Below are positions 35,725 to 49,150 of a DNA stretch of 64,000 bases, one piece after another. How positions within the stretch are numbered: position 1 is the first letter of the stretch; every line of letters begins with the position of its first letter. The position numbers were made by a program, and so were the translations under genes. Under the pieces are notes generated by a model that was not told the DNA's origin, did no database searches, and saw only the letters and a program-made list of their open reading frames with translations. This DNA is from Otatea glauca (Eukaryota > Streptophyta > Magnoliopsida > Poales > Poaceae), in contig CM070722.1 of assembly GCA_036346275.1 (NCBI GenBank), positions 63,215,524 to 63,279,523 on the forward strand, in the 5' to 3' direction.

Positions 35725-37234
35725 ATTAGGTTCTAAACGTGAGTTATATCGAAATTTAAATGTATTAAATCGGTGAAGTTGAGTTAATAGGAAAGTAGAG
35801 CAATTCCCTAGTTGTTATGTCACTGTGGAAAGCACAGAATACTCGTGTACCGCTTCTCTAACAAAATTCTTCTACACTAACTAATATGCACATTTATGCC
35901 TCCAGCGATATGTTAAAACTGGCTAGGTCTTTTTTTTTTAACTTGTTGAAATTAACTATGTGACGCCCTGGTTGTTAAGATTGTCTGTTATTCCTTTAAA
36001 AAAGGGTTGTCCGTTATTGCAATAGCGGTTACAAATTCTCGTTATATAAGGGTGTTTTCAAATATAGCTCTATTTATAATCTTTTATTTATTTTTTCCTA
36101 AAAGATCAGTGTTATCCGTACTTGATAACTTTGCCGAGAATCTAAAAGATGAATACCTTTACTTGACACTCATCTTTGCTGGTACCTTCGGTACAAAAGT
36201 ACATATGTATGGTGAGTGCAATAAAGTTCGAACGTGGTAGACGCAGAAGCATATTCGCACGGTGCCAACGAAAGAACACCTGACCTAGTTACGGTCTACG
36301 GACCATCTGATTACCTCTTCTGTTGCTCACATGCCTCAAGCACCGTACCTAGATCGTCTCAACAAAGAAAAATACAGATCATCCACATCTATCTAGCCGA
36401 AAAAATGATTTCACCTCGAAACAAAACAAAACAAAGATGCATCTATGCTCACGCATTTTGGATGTCCAGAACATCCTCCAACAGAAAACGAAAGTGGTTC
36501 TAGGCTGTTCCATTAGCAAGCAAGCGTCCAAACTCCAAACAAAGAAGGGATGTAGATAGAGACAAAGTTCGGTAAGCTGGCCTGGCTCCTCCATACACCA
36601 TCCTTCAAAGAGGATCTCATGCGCCAGCATGCTTCCAATATTTTCCACCAATGCCAGCGCAGATATTCCTTGTCTGGTCTCTGATGTGGGCTGCGCAATA
36701 GCACATTGCATGGCTCCTGGCATGTAGAAGTTACAAATACTTGTGGAAAACCCTCCATGTCATAGACACATCGGTATTGTTTCAACCAAACCAGTGAAAG
36801 ATGCATCCACCATAATCAAAGTAGACACACCCGTGTAAACTACTCGTGAGACTGATACAAATGATTGGTGGTAGAAAAATAATGGAAACAATATATATAT
36901 ATATATACCACTTAAATGAACACTTTATACACCTTTATCACTTTCGGTATACTCCAATAATAATTCTAATATACTCCAATGCGATATGGTTGAAAAAATT
37001 TCATCAGAGCACTTTATTTTTTTGCTACATACCCTTTTCCATATGTAAAACGAATATATAAACAAATTATGCTATAAATGGTGGACTTTAATGAAATTCT
37101 TCATGAAACTCACTTTGAAGTAACTTATAATCAGTATTAGAGTATACTCAAAAGGATAAAGAGGTATAACAACGTCATTTAAACGGTATACTAGAGGTGA
37201 GAGTACGTACACCCATGAGTATGGAATCATTTTC
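35725..37234. other. Intergenic with overlapping unknown ORFs on the minus strand
   Basis: Two overlapping minus-strand frames at 36379-36806 (for example CVYDMEGFPQVFVTSTCQEP and LVENIGSMLAHEILFEGW) look more protein-like than their surroundings. They lack a recognisable family or splice structure, and I treat them as possible remnants. The rest is AT-rich with nothing recognised. Confidence 0.3.
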
Positions 37235-37320
37235 CTATATATACATATACATATATACATAAATATATACATTTATACACAAACATACATTATATGTATA
37301 TATATGTATATTACACACAC

Positions 37321-37403
<83 letters not shown>

Positions 37404-37713
37404 TTAAATGGGACACCATGGTGCACGAGCACTATAATTTCAAATGCGCAAATTCAAGCTATATTCGAGTATATTTTTCAAAAATTTTATTTTTAGGGCA
37501 TATACCCATCTATAACAATTCAAATAAAACACACACACATATGTGTGTATGTATATATCTGTGTATATGTGTGTGTATATGTACATGTGTGTGTGTATGT
37601 ATATATGTGTGTATGTGTATATATGTGTGTATGTATATATATGTATATTGTATATACATATATATATATATGTACATATATGTATATCTGTATATACGTA
37701 TGTATATGTATAC

Positions 37714-37744
<31 letters not shown>

Positions 37745-37830
37745 TGTATGTATGTATGTATGTATGTATGTATGTATGTATGTATGTATGTATGTATGTA
37801 TGTATGTATGTATGTATGTATGTATAGCTA
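37235..37830. repeat. Microsatellite cluster: (AT)n, TG/TA-rich, (TATG)n
   Basis: A pure (AT)n tract of about 75 bp (37325-37399), mixed GTGTATATGTGTG arrays (37535-37700), and a long (TATG)n tract (37715-37825, about 28 units). The open frames with repeated Tyr, Ile, Val, Cys and Met residues on both strands are translations of these repeats. Confidence 0.95.
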
Positions 37831-38039
37831 CGTTAGTTTAGGCTATTATACATGCCAGTCAGTTTAGGCATACCCGATCGAGCTTGCATGGTAATGTGTG
37901 CATGGACAATTTATTACTTGCGCATGGGTTGTAGAAGACAAGGAGTATATAAGGGTAGTTTCAGGAATTACTGGATTGAAAAATGGATTGACCGTGTCCT
38001 TTACGTCACTGCTTATGTGGTGAAATATTTGTAAAATAT

Positions 38040-39490
38040 CTAGTAAAATGTCTAGTTAAATCTATATATGCGGATAGTAAAACATATATAAGGGATAGTA
38101 AAAACTATCAGCAGACAACAAAATGATTGATCTACTACTAGTCCGGCTATAAATTTTACTATCTGTATCAATAGATTTTACTATCCATGATAATAGTTTT
38201 TACTATCAATTCATATGGTGTTTAGTGATGATACGTATATCATGATGTTGCTTTCGTCGTCAGCAAGCTACTGGTGAAAACCGATCGTAAATCAGAGTTA
38301 ACAATAAAAAGATATGGCTAAAAAGGAAAATAAGATTCATGTACAAACTATGGAAACAAATTTAATAGTCGGTTGGGAATACAAGATGCATGGGTTGGAT
38401 TATTGGTGGCGCCATTCTAGCTTTTTTTTTATATATATACACACACACTACATGTTGCTGAGATAATAATATTTGACTCAACAAAGTATTGAATTCGTAC
38501 TCGCTAGATATCACTCAATGAATAGGCCATAACAAGTTTTTGAGATAGTAGTTTTTACTACCACGAATCACCGTATGTCTGTTATTTGTACACTAACTAA
38601 CGGTAATTTTTACTATCACGATCGGCTATACATGATTTTACTACCATAAATCACCGTATCTTTGTTTGCTACGCGTGTTCTAATTTGTACTACAGGCTAT
38701 ACATGATTTTACTACCACGGATCACCATATTTCTATTCGCTACTGCATGTTATAATTTTTTACTACTACGAATCACCGTATGTCTGTTAACGAACATTAT
38801 GCCAAACCAACAACCGAACAATATACCATTGGTACTAGTAATTTCAGTGCACAGGCCTCACATCCAACATATTTTTGAGTGATCATCCAGAGCAGATAGC
38901 AATCCGTGGCTAAATCCAGAGCTGCATACAAGCTATAGCTAAATCAGACTATAGTCACTAGTATACAAAGATAGTAGTGGCCATTGATCTACTTGACGGA
39001 GTACTAGTGCAATATGTTTTTGTCTTCCTTTTTCATATCGTAGCATCATCCTGTAGATCTGTAAATATTTATATGCGAGTAAACTACAAGTAAAAATAAA
39101 GAATATGTACATTTTCTAGTTAACGGAGTATTAGTGCAGATTTTACTATCCGTATATATATATATATTACTCTCTATATATAGATTTTACTACTAAATGG
39201 ACTACACAAGCTACTGAAACTCTGCATGATAGTAAAATCTTTGTATACGGATAGTAAAAATCTATCTATACAGATAGTAAAATCTATCATCGGACAACAA
39301 AAATAAATATTTATTGACGAGACTTATATCAATATGTTGCTCTCGTTGTCAATAAACCACTAGTAAAAACCGTTTATGAATCGAAGTTGCCAATAAAAAA
39401 TTATGACTAAAACAAAGAAAAAAATTCATGTACAAACAAAGGAATACATTTATTAGTTAGGTTTGCCACGCCACTGTTTTGGCTTATTCC
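38040..39490. repeat. Field of TAGTAAAA/TTTTACTA motifs with an internal direct duplication
   Basis: About seventeen copies of GATAGTAAAA or its complement TTTTACTATC, with variants, occur within 1.4 kb. A longer segment at about 38255-38415 recurs diverged at 39338-39480. Shared landmarks are TGTTGCT(T)TCGT, a stretch ending GTGAAAACCG or GTAAAAACCG, and ATTCATGTACAAAC. It looks like the subterminal repeat region of one or two related DNA transposons, but no termini were found. Confidence 0.55.
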
Positions 39491-39897
39491 ACACACGAAG
39501 TGAGCAGACACACGTTGATAGTTTGGACTTTGGTCATAGATTAGCGCTACCGTGTGTATATATATGTATATGTATATGTGTGTCTATATATATATATATT
39601 ATATGTATGAATGTGTAGGTATATGTATGTATGTACGTGTGTGTATATGCTAATCCAACTATGAACATGTCCACAGGTATCTTACAATAAATAATGGTAC
39701 ATAAAAAAAAAGAATGTGCCCATCGACTACTCGAGGTCAAACAAGGTAATTATAAAAAAGACCGTGCCGACGCCAAAAAAAATAAAAAAACTGAGACATA
39801 ATTCGCATCTACAACCTCGGGTGAAGCAAAACAAATTGCTCCCAAGTCATTCAGAACATTTGGTAATCCTTATTGTTTACATGAAATATACAATATT

Positions 39898-42800
39898 CTA
39901 CCTAGCTTCATCTTCTAGGTTGCGGAATCCAGTGGTGAGGTCATCATACAATTTCTTAAATTTTGCAACTAAAGTGTCTTCACCTTCTGCAGGGTCCTCA
40001 AACTTTTGAGATCTGTTGTATAGAAAGATAATATTTAACAAATTACATTATCAATAAATCATTGAAAAGAAAATCAGCAATAAGTATCATTTTGAATACA
40101 AAATTGAAATACTTACACCAGGCGATAAAATAGATCACCCATGCGATGCTTTATAACACTGTAGGTTATCTTTTGTCCATCAGCATTAGCTGCTCGCTCC
40201 ACAGCCTGCAAGACAGACATATTAAGAAGCAAACTTCAATTCTTATTTCTTTCATGTATGATGAATTCAAACAAACTACCTTCATGGCTTCACCAATGAA
40301 TACTGGCAATTAAAACTAAGGGTGCCGCAACTCACTTCCCCAAAACTCGCCTGGCAATGTGCCTTATTTCCTTTTTGTGCATGATAAATGTTTATTGTGT
40401 GGAGTAACTTTAAGTTTCAGCTCATTGACAGGCTACCCAATACTAATTTTTTATTTGAGTACGCTTACCTTGTGTAGAAGTTACCAAAAAAAAATATTTA
40501 ACAAAAGTTTCACGTAAGTGACAACCATAGGTTTCTGAGCATAAATGGTTCACTTAACCCCAGGTCAGTTGGATCCGTCCTCCTTGACTTGCTGAGGTGG
40601 ACGCCTCAACATGCTGCCATGGCAAGGAGGTGTCTAACCCAGTGAGCCAACGAGGACGGATCCAACAGACTTGGTGTTAAAGTGAAAATTTAGCTACGAC
40701 CTGAGGCTTTGTGTAACTGGTGGGCCTTGTTTGGTTGGACCAAAATCCTGGCCCATCCACGGTATCGGCATACAGTTCAGGACAGGAACAAAGCATGATA
40801 GAATAGTTCTTACTGGAATCATGAAAACATCAAATTATCAATCATTTCTGCAATAAGCCCTAGGTCAAGATTAAGCAGTATCAATCTTTAGAGCAAAAGG
40901 GCAACCTTCCCAATGCCATAAAAAACACACATCCTTCAAAGGTTCATACTTCAAAGATCAAACATCTAAGCTGCTATTGCACCTTAAGCTTGAAGGACCA
41001 AAAAGATTACAATAAGTGGGATTACCTGATTTGCAAGTGTATTGAAATGAATAATGTTGCGCATCATCCAAACAGATTTGTAGAATGGACAAAACTTGTC
41101 ATATCTGTTTCGACAAGTAATCATGGTCAGAATCAAAATGGTTAGGAATTTACAAGACAGGCAATTCATATAGATCAGACTAGCTAGGGTATCACTCACG
41201 GGGTAAATGCATTCTGTGCCAAATAATCTTCCCTCAAGAGCTTGGCTGTCTCCAGTGTAATCTTGTCAGTTTCTGCCAGTGCATCTTTACCAACAAGCTG
41301 GAAATTTAGTAAAAAAATTAGTCCAAATGATGTGGCAGAAATTACATTACATAAAGAACAAATGCACCAATTGAATCTCTATATGGAAGTTTTCTGAATT
41401 AGCAATAACACTAAAGTACAAATCGAAGAGTTTAAGCAATTCAATGTCCATTAAAAAAACATGATTGAATCAACAGACAAGAGGGAAAGTCTCAAACAAT
41501 GACACAGGAAACAAAAGCACCAACTTTAAGTATTTCAACTATCACTTCTCGGAATGGGATCCTCGGCAGGTGTGACACAAGATGAAAAAGCATACCTGGA
41601 CAATTTCATTTAGATCATCCTCTCTCTGTAACACTTCACGTGCTTTTGTTCTAATATCAATGAAATCTGGATCAAACTTTTCATAAAATGATTCCAAAGC
41701 CTACAGTGCAGAAGATAGTATGTTAGTATGACACAAATACCTCACGAAGAAACATTATTTTAATGCATGTAAACACATATATACAGCAAAAGCCAGTAGT
41801 AACTGGTGAAAGGGAAACAAACTTCAACATCCAAGCATAATGACAGCTAATGAACTAAACATGTGCACAGAAGAAATACAATGGTGTTTGAATCTCTCCT
41901 GCTAATTCATCCACCAAGTAACAAGGTCTTGTGTGCGCATTTGTTGCACTATATTCATGTAAGATGTACCATAAATATGGGATGCTAACACAGTACCAGG
42001 AATCATTCGGGTGTCAAATGTTACAGAAGTACGGTTGAGATGACTGCCCAAGGCTACACACAAGATCTAAAAGAGCCTAATTTTCAAAATAATCTAAAAC
42101 TCCAATTGCCAAGATTTAAAACACTGACAATTCCAATTAACCTACTTAATCATCAAGAATAACTTTGGAATTTTGGATAACACATAAGACAATTGTTAGA
42201 AATCATTTGGAGTTTACTGCTCTGTTCTAAGGAGCTCAATATATATGGAAGTGTTGAAAATATTCCAAAATTTATAAACTCTTAGTTTCTTTTCTTCTGA
42301 TTTGTGTTTGTCATACAGAATTCAGAGAGGACTGTAATTGTATTGACATCCTAGGCAAGTTAGGGAATAACCTTGGAGTATTTTGAGTAAGAAATGAGCC
42401 AATTCACAGATGGGAAATGCTTTCTTTGAGCCAGCTTCTTATCCAATCCCCAGAAGACCTGCAATTCAGAGCAGTTAATAGTATCAAAGCAATGAAGATG
42501 CTGTCACTAAGGTTGGAACTAAAGGTTGAAGTAATCTAGTAGTTTCCTTACCTGCACAATACTAAGGGTTGCAGAGGTAACAGGATCCGAAAAATCACCT
42601 CCAGGAGGAGAGACAGCACCAACAATTGTGACACTGCCTGTCCGATCTGGACTGCCAAGACATTTCACCTTACCAGCACGTTCATAGAAGGATGCCAAAC
42701 GTGCAGCCAAATAAGCAGGATAACCACTATCTGCAGGCATTTCAGCCTGGAGCATATTAAAACACCATTAGTTAAAAAAATCACATTAGTGTGCAGTAAA

Positions 42801-45800
42801 ACAGTAATCAACACATATGCAAGAGTAACTTTCAACTCCAAATAATTTCCTAATAGTTAAATGCCTTATCAGTCAAAGATTTTACTTCTGGTTCAACAAA
42901 TTCGTTCTGCCATTCCAATGATATTCTTGAAACTGAAGAGTACTGCCAGCTACCAATGGATTCCTTAACAATAATAAGCTACCAAATGGAAAGAAATAAA
43001 CAGTACTAATTATAACACTGGATCAAGACAATGGAGTAGAAATTAAACCCTAATAGTGAATCGTGTTGTTAGGAACTTGAGAAATCATTAAAAAGGAATT
43101 TTTCATTTACATCAGAGCATAGTATACAGCAGTCAACATGAGTTCAAAAAAAGGGCAAATGGTAAAGGAGAAGGAAGCATCATACCAAACGTCCTGAAAT
43201 CTCACGTAATGCTTCAGCCCATCGGGAAGTAGAATCAGCCATCATACTAACATTATAGCCCATGTCACGGAAGTATTCAGCAATCGTGATTCCTGGGAGA
43301 CAAAGAAAAAGGGAAACACCACATCAGTTGTAAAGCATGGAAAAGCGCGGACTCTTTTTAGTGTATTAGCAGGAAAGTAGACATGTTGGACCACTTCGAT
43401 GAGGTTCATTCGCTACAAGATCTAGGATACCAAGTTTCCATCATAAACTGAACTACAACAAAGTGGTAAATACATCACAGCAGGCAATGCTAATAGAAAG
43501 ATGTGCATATCCACAATACTCTACTAAAAATTTATAGAGACGCACATATACAGATCTTAGGGATATGTCCACATATGCCTATCCCAACCTGTGCTTGGTG
43601 CTTTTACTTTTTTTCATATGTTCTGTTTTTCCAATCTGTGCCATGTAGCCTTAGTGTTTCTAAAACTAACCAGTATGCACATAGATAGATCACAAATTGG
43701 CAAGCCACAAGCTTGCAATAATTCCACGATATGATGACATCTAGATAAGTATGGTTTCTAGTAAAGTAACACAATCTGGCTGAGAAAAGGAGCTGCAGAA
43801 GATGGAAACTCATGCCTATACTAATGGAATGCAAATATAGATAAAAAAAATCAATATATACGCTTTACCTGTATAAATGGAGGCTTCACGAGCAGCAACA
43901 GGCATGTTGGAGGTGTTAGCCACAAGTGTTGTCCTTTTCATGACTGACTCTTCACGCCCATCAGGCAACGTCATTGTCAATTGTGGGAAGTCCATAAGGA
44001 CCTCAGCCATCTCATTTCCTCTTTCCCCACAGCCCACATATACCACAGTTTCAGAATTGGAGTACTGTATAAGGTAACTTGAGTCAGTACAAGGCCAATA
44101 CCCACAGCTGGACAAAAATAGCAGGTACAAATAAGAGAGGAGTAGCTATAAGACCTTCGAAAGTGCCTGACTAATGACAGTTTTTCCGCAGCCAAAAGCT
44201 CCGGGAATAGCACATGTTCCTCCAAGCACTGAGGGAAACAGTGCATCAAGTACACGCTGAAACCAATTCACAGTATATGTGAGATACAGCAAGATTTGAT
44301 GGAGCGGGACAGGAAACATGACATTCATGACGTTTGGTGCATTCAGCAAATAAATATTGACACTAATACAGAACACTTTCTATGGAGGACATGGCTTGAG
44401 TAGCTAGCTCCATGTACCTGTCCTGTTAGAAGAGGCGTATCAGCAGCAAGCTTTGACGAAACAGGCCTTGGTGACCGCACAGGCCATGTCTGCAGAGAAG
44501 AAATATGACAATTATTCAGAGATGCATAACCATGATAAGTTGAAGCTTAATGAAGGGAAAATGCTTTACCTGGAGCATAGTAAATTGCTTTTTGATGCCC
44601 TGAAATTCCAATTCCAGCACTGTATCCTGCATATATAGCAATAGGGCATCAAATAAAGTAAAGCAAAAAGAGGAAGAAATGAAGCACAGAAGCAGTAGGC
44701 CTTTATGTAACTTCTACTAACCTGCAAACTGTACTGACCAGCAGGGGCAATGTAACTTATTTTTCCCATAGAACCAGGAGGAAGGCCAACATGGTGTTGC
44801 ATCAGTGTATTCTCAAATACAGTCTGCAAGACAGTAATACAATATAAAGATGCATATAGTAGCAAACAACAGGCATCCACAGATTGCAGAACAAGAAAAA
44901 CCTTCAGCAAAACTTCAAGATAGTAAATTATAAAAAGGAAAATTAGATGTATTGCTAACTCACAGCATATAGATCTCCACCAGTGATGGCATCTCCAACA
45001 CCTGAAACAAATGACCAAAATTATTGATCTTTCAATACATGACAAAACTTGAAAAGAGGTACGTCAACACCATGCATAGCTTTTATAGCATGTTATCACA
45101 CACATTACCTAGCTTCTTTGGCTGAAATTCCCACAGCTGATCTTTATCAAGGGCAGGGACTGAAACGCCACGTGGTATGTACACATCTCCAGATTTAATA
45201 GCAATAGTTTTTAGAGGGCGCTGCAAAGGGAAGATAAAAAGGACATATCATCAGAATATAGATTCCCTCAGTTAAGCCTAATAAATGTGTGTTTGTCACA
45301 TTTATATTACCTGGATTCCATCAAAAATGTTTCCAAGAATACCAGGTCCCAATTCAACTGAAAGAGGCTGCATGAAAATAGCCATGGTGTGTTAAAATGG
45401 GGGGAAAACAAAAATCATTTGCAAAATGCACATAGAAATCAACACGCATTACACCTTTCTTGTTCTCAACACTGGATCATTAACCATCAGCCCAGCTGTT
45501 TCCTCATAAACTGCAAGGCAGTAGTGGCAGATAAAATTTGCGAAATCCATGTTATACATTTCCTTAGGGGGAAAAATCAACGTGAATATGTGAGGTAGAA
45601 TTGTACTGTGTACTGTACCAAACCTTGAATTGTAGCTGAATCGCCCTCAAGACGAATAATTTCCCCAATGAGGTTATCATGACCGACACGAACAAGTTCA
45701 TACATGGCAGCACCACCCATTCCATCAGCCACAACCACAGGTCCAGAGACCTAGAACAGCACAATATTAAGGTGAAATAATGCATCATGACAAAATAAGA

Positions 45801-46413
45801 AGACACCATTACGTCATATGAGACTGCAGTACGAATTAATGTTCAACATATCATCTTATCCGACTACGACTAAACCCCAAGTACAACCACCCGGTTACAT
45901 AATCTCCACACCAGAGCACAATTTCATGATCGAAACCAACTCGATAGCACTAGTTCCACCTTATGCTGGCTAGCTGAGAACACCACTCAAGACACCAGTT
46001 CACAAATCATCGATCCACACAGTTAACCAGCGCGGTGATCCGAACTCCACGAGAACCCTAAATTAAACCGCCCAATTCAGCAAATCCCCCATCAATTCAA
46101 CTCGATCCAAATACCACCCTAGTCTCAGCAGAGTCGCGTGACGAGTACGGACAGCAGAGTCTCGTACTCTCATGATCGAGAAAATACTAAAATCCACAGA
46201 GAGCAGTGCCACACTCCAGTGATAATGAAACAACCTAATTTCAAACCGAGGCTATGGCATCTACGCATGAGAGATCACAGGAAACTGGATGTAGGATCAA
46301 ATGATCCAACGGTGGGTGGGTGTGTGGAGAAGGAGGGATACCTTGCGGACGTAGCCGTACTCGCTCTCCTTCTCCGAGTCCTCGAAGGTCGTGACGCGGT
46401 CGCCGTACCCCAT
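39898..46413 (-). CDS. VHA-A: V-type H+-ATPase catalytic subunit A, 621 aa
   Basis: Catalytic, ATP-hydrolysing A subunit of the V1 sector that drives proton pumping into the vacuole and trans-Golgi. I joined 19 exons with GT-AG borders: 46413-46342, 45750-45624, 45510-45455, 45367-45311, 45220-45109, 45001-44964, 44823-44722, 44626-44570, 44489-44418, 44256-44155, 44064-43869, 43292-43186, 42746-42552, 42458-42372, 41700-41596, 41297-41200, 41104-41026, 40205-40117 and 40012-39898. They total 1,866 nt with no interruption. The start is MGYGDRVTTFEDSEKESEYG. The non-homologous insert of A subunits includes LPPGSMGKISYIAPAGQYS. The Walker A loop GAFGCGKT is at 250-257. Other hallmarks are VYVGCGERGNEMAEVL, MMADSTSRWAEALREISGRL and GSVTIVGAVSPPGGDFSDPV. 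The C-terminus is RNLEDEAR. Length matches plant homologues. The gene is intact. Confidence 0.97.
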
Positions 46414-46560
46414 GGTGGCCGGCGGCTAGGGGTCGTCGGCCGGCGTCCGATCACGGGGAGAGAGAGAGACGGATCTCGCTCGATCTGGGCTGGACTGTGG
46501 AAGAAGCGATAGAGAAGGGGGCACGATTGCAGAAGTGGATTTTTTTTTTCGTTTTCTTTT
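46414..46560 (-). promoter_or_regulatory. 5' leader/promoter of the V-ATPase A gene
   Basis: GC-rich leader with a GA repeat (GGGGAGAGAGAGAGACGG, about 46457-46472), followed upstream by T-rich DNA. No clear TATA box was found, as often in housekeeping genes. Confidence 0.4.
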
Positions 46561-48435
46561 TTGCCTTAAAATTTAAATCGTCTGTTAATTGTTGAGTTTT
46601 TTTTCCTTGCTTTGATTGGATTTTAAATTTTGCTACGGTTAGCTTATCATTCATCTATTATAGACTAGTATAGTACCCTGTCTTCCGATTTCTTTTTCTC
46701 AGCACGTAATATATGATTTTTTCCTTTTCCTTAATTTACAGGATATTTGTTTCCTTTTCCTTGAGATGATGCCGGAGGCGGGGGGAGATCTGTTGTGGAC
46801 CACAGGGATGGGCGAAAACGGGCTCCCAAAAGATTTTAAATCAAGAAAGAGAAAGGAATCGCCGGCACCGACGCCTGCGGGGGAGGAGTCACGGTTGAGG
46901 TGAATTTCGCCGGGAAAGATGACGGTGATGGCAGGTTACCTCCAAAATCCGCAATCTTTACAAGAGGAGCACTTGTGGATTTACGCAATGCGATGGGGTG
47001 GAGGAAAGCTCGACGGCTTTTATAGCTCCGAAACAAGCATATTTATGGAAACCATAATTTGGAATCAAATCAGATTGGAAGGAAATTTTGGCAATAGAGC
47101 ACGAAATTTGGGGAATTAACACCATAGATGGAAAGAGGAGATTTGGTGTGGGATTGATGGAGCTTTGGAGCTTTTTTCTTGCTTTATTGGAGGGAGGGAA
47201 GAGAAGAAGCTTCTCTGATCTGGGCTACAACTAGAAGAAGCTACAGGTGAGTTGCCTTCATTTTTTTTTAATATAGAAGGATTTTTGAAAAGATAGCACA
47301 TTAGGTTAAAAAATTTTAGAAAAATTCTCAAAAAAACTTTCGATTATTTTGTACTTAATAAAATTATTTTCAAAAAAAAATTAAATTATAAATTTGCCGA
47401 GGCATGGCATGCGAGGTCACGACCAAGAACTCTCGCCGCGTCGGCAAAGCCACCGATGGCGACCGTGGAGCTATTGCAGACCTGCATTCTCGCGGTCGCG
47501 CTGTCCCATCTCCCGGTTTCCTTTTTTCAGCACGTAATGTATGGTCCTTTCCTTTTCTAGGACATTTGTTTCCTTTTCCTTGATTCCAAGACGTTTGTTT
47601 CCTTTTCCTTGTTGATGCTGAAGGTGAGGAAGGTGCATTGTGGGCCACGAGGATGATTTCGGAAAAATATGGAAAAATAAATCGCGCACAATCATTGGAT
47701 CTGCAAGGAAAAAAGATAAAATTAAACAAAGGCTCTCAATTACCGGTTCCGAGAAAAAATTGAAAAAATTAAGCAAAGACTCACACTGTTGGTTCCTTAG
47801 ATAAAAAATAAAAACAAAAATTCAACGCTCTCCGTGCGCTGAAATTAGGCTCTATGGGGCTAGTTCCGTAAAAAAGTCTCGAGAAGGGTCATATTCGGAA
47901 AAAAATACGATCACAATGCGAGGACAATAAAAAATTCAAGTCTTGTTTCCTTGCATGTGGATCCTCTCTGTTTATTTCCTTGTTTGATTTACCCTCCTTC
48001 CAAATATGTAGTATGCACAATTTTGGTCAGTAAAAAATTCAAGTCTGGTTTCCTTGCATGCGGATCCTCCTTATTTATTTCCTTGTTTGATTCGCGCTCC
48101 TTCCAAATATGTAGGTGGGGGAGGTCTGTTGTGGGCCACAGGGATGATTAGACACACTAAATAATGGCCATCGGATGTAGGTGAGTAAAACTGAGGAAAG
48201 ATCTGAGACGTTCATTTTGATGAATACAAATTTCTGGGGACGTTTTGCTGGGTGCACGAACATTGGGCCATCTCTAATGAGGTGCATTATTTAGGGTGAA
48301 CGTAGGAAAAATTACTTAGATGCATTATAAAGGGGTATAGATGGAAGAATTCACTAGTTGTGGGCCGTTTGAGCCGGCTCAGAGTTGGCTCGATGGCGGC
48401 TCGAGTCGAGCCGCAAAAAAAATTATAAAAGAAAT
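46561..48435. repeat. AT-rich intergenic DNA with duplicated CCTTTTCCTT segments
   Basis: The block around TTCTCAGCACGTAATATATG followed by TTTGTTTCCTTTTCCTTGA and ending near GGCCACAGGGATG (about 46695-46815) recurs at 47517-47655 and in part at 48115-48148. An ~82 bp segment with GTTTCCTTGCATGTGGATCC is directly duplicated 103 bp apart (47928-48009 and 48031-48112). Short minus-strand frames at 47.37-47.78 kb are not supported as genes. Confidence 0.55.
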
Positions 48436-48693
48436 TACGATTAGGTCCTTTTTCGTGAAAAAAAATACGACTAGGTCTTTTTTTGAAAAAGAATATATAT
48501 TATGTTTAGGTCCTTTATGCGTTTTTAGGCATTGTGCTCAGGTCCTTCTACGAAAAATCAAAATTACGATTAGGCCCTTTTCGGGAAAAAACCGGTTAGA
48601 TCCTTTTTTTTGGAAAGAATTATACATTGTATTTAGGTCCTTTTTCTATTTTTCTAGCATTACGTTTAAGCCCTTTTGTGGAAAACACAAAAT
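48436..48693. repeat. 129 bp tandem duplication of TAGGTCCTTTT-rich DNA
   Basis: Two diverged copies start TACGATTAGG at 48436 and 48565. Each contains several TTTAGGTCCTTTTT-like motifs separated by A/T runs, so TAGGTCCTTT occurs about nine times. Next to it (48715-48785) TTTTCTCGATTTGCTCG is duplicated as TTTTCTCGATTTACTCG. Confidence 0.7.
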
Positions 48694-48939
48694 TCTGTTT
48701 AGATCCTTTTCGCGTGTTTTCTCGATTTGCTCGTGTAGAGAGCGGCAGTCGCACGTTTTCTCGATTTACTCGCGTGAGGAGCGGCGTCCACGGCGTGGCA
48801 TGCCGCATATGATTATCTAGTAACACTGACATGTGAGCCATGCGGCATAGCCACAGAGTGTTAGCATGATTGTGCCGTGGAACTGGTTAGAATGTATAAA
48901 AGTCACCGGGGAAACAAATACAGTAACGGAATTGCTAGC

Positions 48940-49150
48940 AGCCGGACGTCTGATTTTTTCAGACGCTCTGCAACATTTTTTTCTACGTATAAAACATTTT
49001 TTTCCTACGCACGAAACATTTTTCTTTGATAACAGTAGAAATGTGCACACGAAAAAAAAATTATAGACGTTGGAAAAAAAATGTTGCAGATATTAAAAAA
49101 AATATTGCACCGAGCGTCCGACGAAACATCCTCAGATCGGACGTCCGGAC
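48940..49150. repeat. Dispersed repeat, copy 1 (CTGCAACATTTTTTTC type)
   Basis: GTCTGATTTTTTCAGACGCT, then TGCAACATTTTTTTCTACG, GATAACAGTAGAAATGTG and GACGTTGGAAAAAAAATG. The same blocks in the same order recur at 50235-50480. Part of each copy is self-complementary (CAACATTTTT against AAAAATGTTG), which suggests a foldback-type element. Confidence 0.6.

Noticed and set aside
37304..37867. 187-aa plus-strand ORF and overlapping frames rich in Tyr, Val, Cys and Met
   Set aside because: Direct translation of the (AT)n and (TATG)n microsatellites.
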